DNA of 64,000 bases from assembly GCF_003014675.1 (NCBI RefSeq), contig NZ_PYAU01000001.1, positions 1,302,001-1,366,000 of the forward strand, written 5' to 3'. The position numbers and the translations under genes were made by a program. The notes below the pieces were generated by a model, which saw only the letters and a program-made list of their open reading frames with translations, did not search any database and was not told where the DNA came from. Within the stretch, counting starts at the first letter, position 1. The number at the start of each line of letters is the position of its first letter. The stretch is from Labedella gwakjiensis (GTDB lineage Bacteria; Actinomycetota; Actinomycetes; Actinomycetales; Microbacteriaceae). Below are positions 1-8,369 of the stretch, one piece after another.

Positions 1-119
1 AGGGCGGAGAGCCGCGCGGCGAGGCCGGCGTCGAAGAGATCGGAGTACGCCGCATCGCCCATCACGACGAGAGCGGGTGGACGACGGATCGACGGTGACG
101 ACGACGCGGGAGGAGCCAT
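1..119 (-). CDS. N-terminus of a hydroxyacid-dehydrogenase-like protein (partial)
   Basis: The minus strand opens with ATG at 119 and stays open to the window edge. The visible 39 or so residues contain the stretch PALVVMGDAAYSDLFDAGLA. This resembles the first beta strand and helix of D-2-hydroxyacid dehydrogenase-like proteins that often neighbour sugar importers in Microbacteriaceae. It is divergent from the ABC operon starting at 325, so the two may share a control region. Only the extreme N-terminus is visible and no NAD-binding or catalytic motif can be checked, so the family is a guess. That a gene starts here is more certain than its product. Confidence 0.4.
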   Translation of the reverse strand, partial: MAPPASSSPSIRRPPALVVMGDAAYSDLFDAGLAARLSA

Positions 120-324
120 GTGAGCGATTCGACCACAGTCGGTTCAAGTTCACAAGACTTAAACCTTGCATTTCTCTTTTGTTATTTTCTATTGCTTTTC
201 GTGTGAAGTGGTCCCACTATGGTCGAGGACGCACACCGACGTGCTCGGGATCTCCTCCCGAACCGGAACTCGTGCCGACACCCGACGCTGCGAGAGAGCA
301 GCCGACATCCTCTGGAGGAGAACG
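120..324 (+). promoter_or_regulatory. Divergent promoter region of the first sugar ABC operon
   Basis: This 205-base gap is conspicuously AT-rich between about 140 and 200 compared with its surroundings, as expected for a promoter. A TTGCAT at about 166 followed by a TATTTTCTATTG stretch is a possible -35/-10 region. Just downstream at 207-218 is a short inverted repeat, AGTGG-TC-CCACT, that could be an operator for a GntR- or LacI-type regulator. The binding-protein gene has a clear ribosome site (ggaggag) at about 313. No regulator gene for this operon is visible in the window. Confidence 0.4.
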
Positions 325-1695
325 ATGAAGAATCGCACGCGATCGGCCATCGCGGCCATCGTCGCGGTCCCGCTGGTCCTGGGCACGGCGTCGTGCAGCC
401 AGGACGCCGGTGGGGACGACGGCGACATCACCACGATCGAGATCATGGGCAAGCCCGCCGCCACCAACACGGCAGCCCTCGAGCTGTTCGAGAAGCAGGT
501 GGCGGAGTTCGAGGACCTCAACCCGGACATCCGCATCGAGGCGTCCGACGTGCCCTGGGACGCGAAGACCTTCGTGACCCGGCTCGCCGGCGGCAGCGCA
601 CCCACCCTGCTCCGGGTGCCGCTCACGGAACCGCCGTCGCTCATCGAGCGCGGGCAGGTGGCCGACCTCTCCGCCGAGCTCGCCGACGTCGAGAGCTTCG
701 ACGCGCTCAACCCGCGCGTCATGGAGTTCCTCGAGGAGGACGGCGCGGTCTACGGCATCCCGGAGAAGAGCTACGCGTTCGGACTCGTCTACAACCGCAC
801 GCTCTTCGAGCAGGCCGGTCTCGACCCCGACGCCCCGCCCACCACGTGGGACGAGGTGCGCGAGGCGGCCAAGGCCATCACCGAGAAGACCGGGAAGGTC
901 GGGTTCGGGGAGATCACGACGAACAACTCGGGCGGCTGGCACCTCACCGGCTACACCTACACGTATGGCGGCAGCGTCATCGAGCAGGGCTCCGACGGAA
1001 CCTGGACGGCATCGTTCAACGACGAGCCCACCAAGGACGTCCTCGAGTGGTGGAAGCAGATGCGGTGGGAGGACGACTCACTCGGCGACAACGTGCTCGG
1101 CAAGCAGGAGGACCTCGTCGCCGAATTCACCGCCGGCAACGTGGGCATGTGGATCTCTGCCCCACCGGACGTCTACCCGAACTACATCGCCTCCGGCGGC
1201 GACCCCGAGGCCTTCGGCGCCGGTGCCATGCCGCAGGGCGGAGCGGACGCCACCCTGGCCGGCGCGACCGTGCTCATGGTGAACGCGAAGGCGACGGACG
1301 CCGAGCGCGCAGCCGCCGTGAAGTGGATGGACTACCGCGCCCTGCGTCCCAACTACGACACGGAGGTCGCGGCCGAGACCGCGAAGGCGAGCGCCGCTGA
1401 CGGCCTGCCCGTCGGTGTACCGGTACTGCCGATCTTCGACGACAAGACCTACGCCTCCTACACGGATGCGATCTCCGAGTACGTCAACGTGGACGTCGAC
1501 CACTTCGCGTCGTACGTCGACTCGCTCGGCTCGCTCGAATACGTGGCCGAACCGCCCGTGGCCTCGCAGGAGATCTACGCGGCACTCGATCCGCTCGTCC
1601 AGGCCATCCTGACCGATGAGTCGGCGGACATCGATTCCCTGCTCGACGACGCGGAGACCCGCGTCAACGCGATCCTGGCGCAGAACGCATCATGA
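325..1695 (+). CDS. Sugar ABC transporter substrate-binding lipoprotein (CUT1)
   Basis: This 456-residue extracellular solute-binding protein (family 1) captures a sugar and delivers it to the two permeases encoded next. A lipoprotein signal is visible: a charged start, a hydrophobic stretch and a lipobox ending GTASC at about residue 26. The mature part has the usual family features, including FEKQVAEFEDLNPDI near the N-terminus and YGIPEKSYAFGLVYN around residue 140. The start at 325 is chosen over an upstream in-frame extension because ggaggag precedes it and the signal peptide begins there. The stop overlaps the next ATG (ATGA). No ATPase is encoded nearby, so a shared MsiK-type ATPase is likely. 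The substrate is unknown. Confidence 0.9.
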   Translation: MKNRTRSAIAAIVAVPLVLGTASCSQDAGGDDGDITTIEIMGKPAATNTAALELFEKQVAEFEDLNPDIRIEASDVPWDAKTFVTRLAGGSAPTLLRVPLTEPPSLIERGQVADLSAELADVESFDALNPRVMEFLEEDGAVYGIPEKSYAFGLVYNRTLFEQAGLDPDAPPTTWDEVREAAKAITEKTGKVGFGEITTNNSGGWHLTGYTYTYGGSVIEQGSDGTWTASFNDEPTKDVLEWWKQMRWEDDSLGDNVLGKQEDLVAEFTAGNVGMWISAPPDVYPNYIASGGDPEAFGAGAMPQGGADATLAGATVLMVNAKATDAERAAAVKWMDYRALRPNYDTEVAAETAKASAADGLPVGVPVLPIFDDKTYASYTDAISEYVNVDVDHFASYVDSLGSLEYVAEPPVASQEIYAALDPLVQAILTDESADIDSLLDDAETRVNAILAQNAS

Positions 1696-2657
1696 CGATC
1701 GCGCCACCCGGCCTCCGCGACGCGCCTGCTCCGCGCGTCGCGGAGGCGACCGCGCCTCCCCCCGCCCGTCGCCGGGGCCGGGGGAGCGCGCGTCGCCGCG
1801 CGGCCGTCGCCGGCGCCGTCTTCCTGCTGCCATCGCTCGTCCTCTTCGGATACTTCGCATGGTGGCCGATCGGCCGCAGCGTGGTGCTCGCGTTCCAGCG
1901 CACGAACCTCGTCTCCCCCGCCGAGTGGGTGGGAACCGCGAACTTCGACGCCCTCTTCGCCGACCCGCTCCTTCCCACGGCCGCACTCAACACGCTGTGG
2001 TTCTCGGTGCTGTCCCTCGCGATCGGTCTCCCGATCCCCCTGCTGTGCGCCGTCCTCATCTCCGAGCTGCGCCGCGGCGGCACTCTCGCACGCGTGCTGT
2101 CCTACCTCCCGGTCGTCGTGCCCCCTGTGGTCTCGGTCCTCCTGTGGAAGACCTTCTTCAACCCCGGTGAGGGCGGCGTCGTCAACAGCCTGCTCGGACT
2201 GGTCGGGATCGGCCCCCTCCCCTGGCTGCAGTCGCCCGAGCTCGCGATGCCGAGCCTCGTGATCGTCGCGACCTGGTCGGGTGCGGGTACCGCGATCCTC
2301 ATCTACCTCGCCGCCCTCTCGGGTGTGCCGTCCGAGCAGTACGAGGCCGCCGAGCTCGACGGCGCATCGGTGTGGCAGCGCGTGCGGTTCGTCACCCTCC
2401 CCCGACTCCGCGGTGTGATCCTCGTGCTGCTGCTCCTCCAGATCATCGGAGCGCTCCAGGTGTTCACCGAGCCCTACGTCATGACGGACGGCGGGCCGGC
2501 GAACGCGACCGTCACGATCCTCCTCATGATCTACCGCTACGCCTTCCTCTTCGGAAACTACGGCGTGGCCACGGCGCTCAGCGTGCTCCTGGCCGGGGTG
2601 CTCGTCGTCGTCTCCGCCGTCTACCTCCGCGTGACCCGTTCCTGGAGTACCTCATGA
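1692..2657 (+). CDS. Sugar ABC transporter permease (MalF/UgpA type)
   Basis: This 321-residue integral membrane permease belongs to the binding-protein-dependent transport family. After a proline/arginine-rich cytoplasmic N-terminus it has about six hydrophobic segments. The cytoplasmic EAA loop is clear in the C-terminal half (EAAELDGASVWQRVRFVTLP), the site that docks the ATPase. It overlaps the binding protein upstream and the second permease downstream by four bases each (ATGA), indicating translational coupling in one operon. It forms a heterodimer with the product of the next gene. Family assignment is secure; sugar specificity cannot be read from it. Confidence 0.9.
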   Translation: MTIAPPGLRDAPAPRVAEATAPPPARRRGRGSARRRAAVAGAVFLLPSLVLFGYFAWWPIGRSVVLAFQRTNLVSPAEWVGTANFDALFADPLLPTAALNTLWFSVLSLAIGLPIPLLCAVLISELRRGGTLARVLSYLPVVVPPVVSVLLWKTFFNPGEGGVVNSLLGLVGIGPLPWLQSPELAMPSLVIVATWSGAGTAILIYLAALSGVPSEQYEAAELDGASVWQRVRFVTLPRLRGVILVLLLLQIIGALQVFTEPYVMTDGGPANATVTILLMIYRYAFLFGNYGVATALSVLLAGVLVVVSAVYLRVTRSWSTS

Positions 2658-3625
2658 CCGCGACAGCCCCGCCCACTCCGATCCCGACGCCCGTGGCCGA
2701 CCCCGCTCCCCCGGCGTCGTCGTCCAGGCGCACGGCCACCCCTCGGCCGGAACGTGCGCGGAGCATCCTGTCGACGTTCGACTGGAAGCGACGCTCGACG
2801 CGTATCGGGTGGCGCTCGATGCACACGGTGCTCCTCGTCGCCCTCGTCGCGCTCGGCGCCGTGCCCCTCCTCTGGATGGTGCGGGCGGCCATCTCGACGA
2901 CGACCGATCTGGTCAACCGCCCGCTGAGCCTCATCCCCGACCCCGCCCGCTGGTCGAACATCGTCGACGCGTGGAACCTGCTCGGGATCGGCCAGTACCT
3001 GGCCAACACCGTCGGTCTCGTCGCGGGATCCTGGGCGGTCCAGCTGATCGTCGCGACGACGGCCGGCTTCGCGCTCGCGATCATCCGTCCGTTCTACGGA
3101 CGGATCGTCTACGGCGGATTCCTCGTGACGCTCTTCGTGCCCGGCACCGTGACGCTCATCGCCCTCTACCTGACGATCCTCGACCTGCCGGGGCTCGGCA
3201 TCTCCCTCGCCGATTCCTGGTGGGCTGTGTGGTTGCCCGCCGGAGCGCACGCGTTCAACATCCTCCTGGTGCGGCAGTTCTTCGACGAGATCCCACGGGA
3301 GCTCTTCGAGGCCGCCCAGATCGACGGCGCCGGATGGTTCACGATCTTCTGGCGCATCGTGCTGCCCCTGTCGAAGCCGATCCTCGCGGTCGTGTCGCTG
3401 CTGTCGATCATGACGGCGTGGAAGGACTTCCTGTGGCCGCTCATCGTGTTGTCGGATCCCGCGACCCAGCCCCTCGCCGTCGCACTGCCACGACTCGCGC
3501 AGAACACCGATCCCGCGTTCCTGATCGCGGGACTCCTCATCGCCACGATCCCGCCCATCCTGATCTTCCTCGCCTTCCAGCGACAGATCGTGAGCGGCAT
3601 CGGGTTCTCGGGGCTCAAGGGCTGA
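2654..3625 (+). CDS. Sugar ABC transporter permease (MalG/UgpE type)
   Basis: This 323-residue permease is the second half of the channel. A roughly 55-residue basic, proline-rich cytoplasmic N-terminus precedes six hydrophobic segments. The EAA loop reads EAAQIDGAGWFTIFWRIVLP. MalG-type features include the RAAISTTTDL stretch after the first membrane segment. The start ATG at 2654 overlaps the stop of the upstream permease. A longer in-frame reading from 2372 lies inside the preceding gene and is not credible. A secreted glycosidase-like gene follows after 61 bases and is probably co-transcribed. Confidence 0.9.
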   Translation: MTATAPPTPIPTPVADPAPPASSSRRTATPRPERARSILSTFDWKRRSTRIGWRSMHTVLLVALVALGAVPLLWMVRAAISTTTDLVNRPLSLIPDPARWSNIVDAWNLLGIGQYLANTVGLVAGSWAVQLIVATTAGFALAIIRPFYGRIVYGGFLVTLFVPGTVTLIALYLTILDLPGLGISLADSWWAVWLPAGAHAFNILLVRQFFDEIPRELFEAAQIDGAGWFTIFWRIVLPLSKPILAVVSLLSIMTAWKDFLWPLIVLSDPATQPLAVALPRLAQNTDPAFLIAGLLIATIPPILIFLAFQRQIVSGIGFSGLKG

Positions 3626-3686
3626 CTGCCGTCAGCGCCCGCCCGTCACTCCCGTCCGCTCCGGACACGTCTCTCTTGGAGGAACC

Positions 3687-4988
3687 ATGTCACGCCATCC
3701 CCGGTCCCGGTTCATGCGGCTCGCCGCCCTCGCGGCGGCAGGCGCACTCGCTCTCGGAGCGACGGTGACGGAGTACAGTCCGCCGTCGGCAGTCGCGCTC
3801 GCTCCTCTCCCGGTGTTCACGGAGGTCGGCGAGATTACCGTGGACTCGCAGCTCACCTACAACCCCACCGGCGAGCAGATCTTCCCGAGCGTCCTGCACG
3901 CATCCGAGTACTTCGCGAACCCGCTGGGCGAGTGGTACCTCTACTACGCACCCCACGAGAACCCCGGCGGAATCTCCCTCATGTACGCCGACGACCTCGA
4001 CGGACCCTGGACCGAACACACCGCCAACCCGGTCGTCGCCAACGTCTGGCAACCCCACTACTCCACCTACCACGTCTCCAGCCCCGACGTCATCTGGAAC
4101 ACCCAAGCCGACAAGCTCTTCCTCTACTTCCACGGCGGAAACGACGTCACCCGCATCGCCTCCTCCGACGACGGCATCACCTTCGACTACGAGAAGATCG
4201 CCGTCGACAACGCGGCGAGCGGTACGGGCGTCACGGAGACCTCCTACGCGCGTGTCTTCCCGCACCCCGACCCCGCGTCGATCTACGAGTACGCCATGTT
4301 CTACATGGACAAGCTCGGCAACAAACGGCGCATCCGCGTGGCGGAGTCCGTGGACGGACTCGACTGGGTCGTCCGTCCCACCCCGCTTGTCGGAGGCGGC
4401 TCCGACGGCGACAACGTGTCCGGAGGGAACCTCTGGGAGTGGGAGGGACAGCTGTACGTGATCTACCACGCCGGTTCCGGTCGCATCCATTCGCGCACCG
4501 TGGATCCCACCCTCACGACCACCGGGCCGCTCGTCGCGCTCTACGGCCTTCCCGACCCGGCAGACCCGACGAAGCTCATCCGCGCGGCGGCCCCCGAGAT
4601 CGTCTCGGCCGAAGGCAAGACGTACCTCTTCTATGAGCAGGGCGACCGTCTGAACGCCACCATCTCCCTCGCCGTGTCGGACGCCTACCCGAGCGATCAG
4701 CCGTTCGACGTGGACGCGACGGCCACGTCGACGTGCGCGAACGGCGTGGCCCGCGTCACGGTTCGTGCTCACAACGAGTCGGGACGGGCTGTCGACATCG
4801 GGATCGCGACGTCGTACGGGGGCCGCCAGTTCAACGGGGTCGCCGACGGCGCCACCGTCGCACCCACGCTCTCGTCCGGCGGGGCGTCGATCCCCTCGGG
4901 AACCGCGACCATCACGCTCGTCGTGCGTCCGAACGGTGTCGCCACATCCGCGACGATCACCGCCCCCTATACGGCGATCACCTGCTGA
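3687..4988 (+). CDS. Secreted five-bladed beta-propeller glycosidase-like protein
   Basis: This 433-residue secreted protein has a Sec signal peptide at residues 1-38 (LAALAAAGALALGATV core). The body has the repeated pattern of GH43/GH117-like five-bladed propellers: WYLYYAPHENPGG at about residue 88, then SSPDVIWNTQADKLFLYFHG, YARVFPHPD and RIRVAESVDGLDW. These are blades that typically read as patient, context-dependent sugar-cleaving folds. The last 90 or so residues form a beta-rich tail with two cysteines (STCANG and the terminal ITC), perhaps a binding module. A strong site, ttggagga, precedes the ATG. Sitting behind a sugar importer, it may release the imported sugar outside the cell. 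Catalytic residues were not identified with confidence, so activity is inferred. Confidence 0.65.
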   Translation: MSRHPRSRFMRLAALAAAGALALGATVTEYSPPSAVALAPLPVFTEVGEITVDSQLTYNPTGEQIFPSVLHASEYFANPLGEWYLYYAPHENPGGISLMYADDLDGPWTEHTANPVVANVWQPHYSTYHVSSPDVIWNTQADKLFLYFHGGNDVTRIASSDDGITFDYEKIAVDNAASGTGVTETSYARVFPHPDPASIYEYAMFYMDKLGNKRRIRVAESVDGLDWVVRPTPLVGGGSDGDNVSGGNLWEWEGQLYVIYHAGSGRIHSRTVDPTLTTTGPLVALYGLPDPADPTKLIRAAAPEIVSAEGKTYLFYEQGDRLNATISLAVSDAYPSDQPFDVDATATSTCANGVARVTVRAHNESGRAVDIGIATSYGGRQFNGVADGATVAPTLSSGGASIPSGTATITLVVRPNGVATSATITAPYTAITC

Positions 4989-5024
4989 TCCACCTCCGCA
5001 CCCCGCACCCTCCACCCCCGCCAT

Positions 5025-5084
5025 ATGCCGCGTTTGAGCGTGTTTGCACCGGTACAACGGTGCAAACACGCTCAAACGCGGCAT
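5025..5084. repeat. 60-bp perfect palindrome, copy A of the 27-6-27 family
   Basis: Two 27-base arms (5025-5051 and 5058-5084) are exact reverse complements around a 6-base centre, gtacaa. The arm core reads cgtttgagcgtgtttgcacc. It lies between the convergent ends of the propeller gene (4988) and the GH3 gene (5155), where it could terminate transcription both ways. There is no uridine tract. Three other copies with the same arm and spacer lengths occur at 60397, 60928 and 63068. Confidence 0.9.
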
Positions 5085-5154
5085 GTGGTGGAGGGCGGGA
5101 GGGCGGCCAGGTGAAGAGGGCGGGAGGGCGGCGAGGTGAAGCGGGCGGGGGGCG

Positions 5155-7479
5155 TCAGCCCGCGAGGGCCGCTGGCGAGGTGCGCTCAACGGAGACCTCC
5201 ACGTAGCGCTCGTCCGCCGTGGTCACGCGGTATTCCACGCCCGTGACGTCGATGGTCGCGGTGGTCTCCACATCCGACGGGGTGCCCACCCAGAGGTCGA
5301 CCGTTCCCGGCTCCACGATCCGTCCGCCGCGGATGCCCGTGAACGCGAGCCGCGGCGTCGGCACGGTGAAGCGCACCACCGCCTCCTCGCCCGGCTCGAG
5401 CGCGATGCGCGCGTAGCCGAGAAGCTGAGCGACGGGGCGCGTCACCTGGGCGAAGAGGTCGTGCCCGTAGAGCTGGACGACGTCGACGCCGGCACGGTCG
5501 CCCGCGTTGCAGACGCGAACGGTCGCGGAGAACGCCGCCCCCGCGTCGACGCTCTCGTCCACCGCGAGGTCGCTGTGCACGAACCGCGTGTACGACAGCC
5601 CGAACCCGAACGGACGCACCGGGGTGACGTCGGCGCTCGTGATCTCCGACGAGCCCCCGAGGATCGGATGCAGGTAGGTGAAGGGCTGGGCGCCCGCGGA
5701 TCGCGGAAGGGAGACGGGCAGCCGGCCCGAGGGCTGGACGCGCCCCGACAGCACGCCCGCGAGCGCCCGTCCCCCCTCCTCGCCGGGGAAGAACGCCTGC
5801 ACGACGGCCCCCGGCGCTCCGGCCGAGTCGAGCGCCCACCCAATGGCGTACGGCCGGCCGGAGAGCACCACGAGTACGACCGGGGTCCCGGTGGCGAGCA
5901 CAGCCTCGACGAGATGCCGCTGCACGCCGGGGAGTTCGAGCGACTCCACGTCGTTGCCCTCCCCCACGGTGCCGCGCCCGAAGAGCCCGGCACGATCGCC
6001 GACCACGACGACGGCGAGATCGGCGGCCGCCGCCACCGCCTCCGCCTCGGCGAACCCGGAACGGTCGTCCCCCTCCACTGCGCACCCAACAGAATGAGTC
6101 ACGACCGTTCCGGGCATCTCGTCGCGCAACGACTCGAGCACGCTCGGCAGGGCGATGCCCGCCTCCACGCCCGGGTGGTGCGCGAGCACATGGTTCACGA
6201 ACGAGTAGCAGCCCATGAGCGCATCGGACGAGTCGGCGTTCGGCCCGATCACGGCGATGGTCGCGGGTGCCGATGTCGAGCCGGCGAGCGGGAGGACGCC
6301 GTCGTTCGCGAGCAGGATCACCGACTCCTCGGCGAGCCGCAGTGCAATCGCGCGGTGCTCGGGGGTGTCGAGGTCGATCGCCGTGGGCGCCTCGTCGAAG
6401 CGGGCGTCGAGGAGCCCGAGCTCGTCCTTCTGCGCGAGCACTCGCAGCACGGCGCGATCCACGAGGGCTTCGTCGACACGTCCGTCGCGGACGCGCTCGG
6501 CGAGCGGCTCGAGGAACGCGTCGCCCGTCGGCAGCTCCACGTCGATGCCCGCGGCGAGCGCGAGCGCGGCGGCCTCGCCGCGGTCGGCGGCGACGGCGTG
6601 CATGAGGTGGAGGAAGGCGACGGAGAAGTAGTCGGACACGACGGTGCCGTCGAATCCCCAGCGCTCCCGGAGGACCTCGGTGAGGTAGGTGGGGTCGGCG
6701 CCGACGGGGACACCGTCGATCTCCGCGTACGAGTTCATGACCGAGCGGACCTCGCCGTCGAGCACGGCCATCTCGAACGGCGGCAGCAGCACGTCGTTGA
6801 TCTCCCGCGCTCCGGCGTGCACCGGCGCGTGGTTACGGCCGGCCTGCGACGCGGAGTACCCGACGAAGTGCTTGAGCGTGGCATGCACTCCGCTGGACTG
6901 CAGCCCACGGACATACGCGGTGCCGATGGTGCCGACGACGTAGGGGTCTTCCGCGATGCACTCGTCGACGCGGCCCCATCGCGGGTCGCGGATGACGTCC
7001 AGCACGGGGGCGAGCCCCTGGTGCACGCCGATCTCGCGCATCGACCGTCCGATGAACGCGGCCATCTCCTCCACGAGCTCGGGGTCGAACGACGCCCCCC
7101 ACGCGAGAGGTGTCGGGAACGTGGCCGCCTGCCAGGCGGCGAGTCCCGTGAGGCACTCCTCGTGCACGAGGGCCGGGATCCCGAGTCGCGTCTCGGCGAC
7201 GAGCCGACGCTGCTCCTCCCAGAGCCACGCCGCCCGCTCCACGGGGTCCACGGGACGCGTCCCGTACACCCGCGTGAGCTGACCGAGACCGTGCCGCGTG
7301 AACTCCTCGTAGCGCGTACTCGTGGCCATCTCGCCGGCGAGCGGGGCCACGACCTCGTCGCCCTGGTCCACCCAGAATCCGACGAGCTGCGCGAGCTTCT
7401 CGTCCAGGGTCATGCGTGAGAGCAGGTCACGGACCCGCTCGGAGTACTCGTGCACGGACAGGGTCCTTTCGGCGGTCAT
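5155..7479 (-). CDS. Glycoside hydrolase family 3 beta-glucosidase
   Basis: This 774-residue GH3 enzyme probably hydrolyses terminal beta-glucosides or xylosides imported by the adjacent transporter. The N-terminal barrel carries RWGRVDECIAEDPYVVG and the substrate-binding TLKHFVGY. The nucleophile region is GTVVSDYFSV, where the aspartate of SDY is the expected nucleophile. The second domain contains VGEGNDVESLELPG, the region that supplies the acid/base glutamate. A fibronectin-III-like domain closes the protein. There is no signal peptide, so it is cytoplasmic. The start at 7479 overlaps the permease stop by four bases. A much longer open frame to 8511 is only permease antiframe. It is the last gene of a four-gene operon. 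Confidence 0.92.
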   Translation of the reverse strand: MTAERTLSVHEYSERVRDLLSRMTLDEKLAQLVGFWVDQGDEVVAPLAGEMATSTRYEEFTRHGLGQLTRVYGTRPVDPVERAAWLWEEQRRLVAETRLGIPALVHEECLTGLAAWQAATFPTPLAWGASFDPELVEEMAAFIGRSMREIGVHQGLAPVLDVIRDPRWGRVDECIAEDPYVVGTIGTAYVRGLQSSGVHATLKHFVGYSASQAGRNHAPVHAGAREINDVLLPPFEMAVLDGEVRSVMNSYAEIDGVPVGADPTYLTEVLRERWGFDGTVVSDYFSVAFLHLMHAVAADRGEAAALALAAGIDVELPTGDAFLEPLAERVRDGRVDEALVDRAVLRVLAQKDELGLLDARFDEAPTAIDLDTPEHRAIALRLAEESVILLANDGVLPLAGSTSAPATIAVIGPNADSSDALMGCYSFVNHVLAHHPGVEAGIALPSVLESLRDEMPGTVVTHSVGCAVEGDDRSGFAEAEAVAAAADLAVVVVGDRAGLFGRGTVGEGNDVESLELPGVQRHLVEAVLATGTPVVLVVLSGRPYAIGWALDSAGAPGAVVQAFFPGEEGGRALAGVLSGRVQPSGRLPVSLPRSAGAQPFTYLHPILGGSSEITSADVTPVRPFGFGLSYTRFVHSDLAVDESVDAGAAFSATVRVCNAGDRAGVDVVQLYGHDLFAQVTRPVAQLLGYARIALEPGEEAVVRFTVPTPRLAFTGIRGGRIVEPGTVDLWVGTPSDVETTATIDVTGVEYRVTTADERYVEVSVERTSPAALAG

Positions 7480-8369
7480 CCCTTGACCGCTCCGGTGAGG
7501 CCGCCGACGATACGGCGTTCGAAGAAGGCGAAGAACAGCAGGGCCGGGATCATCGACAGCGATGTGAACGCGAGCACCCTGGCGGTGTCCACCGAGTACT
7601 GCGACGAGAACGCCTGCACGCCGAGGGGCAGCGTGAACGTCTCCTGGTTGTTCAGGATGAACAGGGGCAGCAGGTAGCTGTTCCAGCTCGCGATGAAGGC
7701 GAGGATGCCCACCGTGATGACGCCGGGCATCGCGAGCGGCACGACCATGCGCCAGAAGAAGCCGAGGCGGCTGCAACCGTCGATGAACGCGGCCTCCTGG
7801 ATCTCGTCCGGGATGGCCCGCAGGAACGGCACGAGGATGATGATCGTCGTGGGCAGCGCGAACGCGATCTGCGGAAGGATGATCCCGCCGAGCGAGTTCA
7901 TGAGGCCCAGGTTCTTGATGAGGATGTAGAGCGGCGTGATGGCCACGGTCATCGGGAACATGAGACCGGCGGCGAACGTCGCGTAGAGGGCGCCGCGTCC
8001 GCGGAAGTCGTAGCGGGCGAGGACGTAGCTCGCCATGAGGCCCAGCACGACCACGCCGAGGGTCGTCGCCGCCCCCGCGATCGTGGAGTTGAGCACCTGC
8101 CGCCAGAAGACGCCGCCTGTGAGCACGTCGAGGTAGTTGCCGATGTTCCAGACCGTCGGCAGCCCAGCGGGGTCCGTCGTGATCTCGCTGTTCGACCGGA
8201 ATCCGCCGATGATGATGAACGCGACGGGCGCGAGCATCGCGACGATGATGACGACGGCCGCGACGTAGCCGAAGGGCCGGCCGAGTCCACGTCGGATCGG
8301 CGCCTTGCTCGGTCCTGGGCCGCGCGGGCTGACGCCCGGCATGTTGACGGTCTCGAGTGTGGCGGTCAT
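7476..8369 (-). CDS. Sugar ABC transporter permease (MalG type)
   Basis: This 297-residue permease has six hydrophobic segments and the EAA loop EAAFIDGCSRLGFFWRMVVP near residue 205. It follows the MalF-type permease with a four-base overlap and itself overlaps the GH3 start. It pairs with the product of 8366-9394 to form the import channel for a beta-linked oligosaccharide. That substrate is inferred from the GH3 neighbour. No dedicated ATPase is present, as is usual for actinobacterial CUT1 systems. Confidence 0.9.
   Translation of the reverse strand: MTATLETVNMPGVSPRGPGPSKAPIRRGLGRPFGYVAAVVIIVAMLAPVAFIIIGGFRSNSEITTDPAGLPTVWNIGNYLDVLTGGVFWRQVLNSTIAGAATTLGVVVLGLMASYVLARYDFRGRGALYATFAAGLMFPMTVAITPLYILIKNLGLMNSLGGIILPQIAFALPTTIIILVPFLRAIPDEIQEAAFIDGCSRLGFFWRMVVPLAMPGVITVGILAFIASWNSYLLPLFILNNQETFTLPLGVQAFSSQYSVDTARVLAFTSLSMIPALLFFAFFERRIVGGLTGAVKG

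Noticed and set aside
5461-7419. 652-codon open frame on the plus strand
   Set aside because: It is antisense to the GH3 gene. The translation is Arg/Glu/Asp/Val-rich without any family pattern, typical of GC-rich shadow frames.
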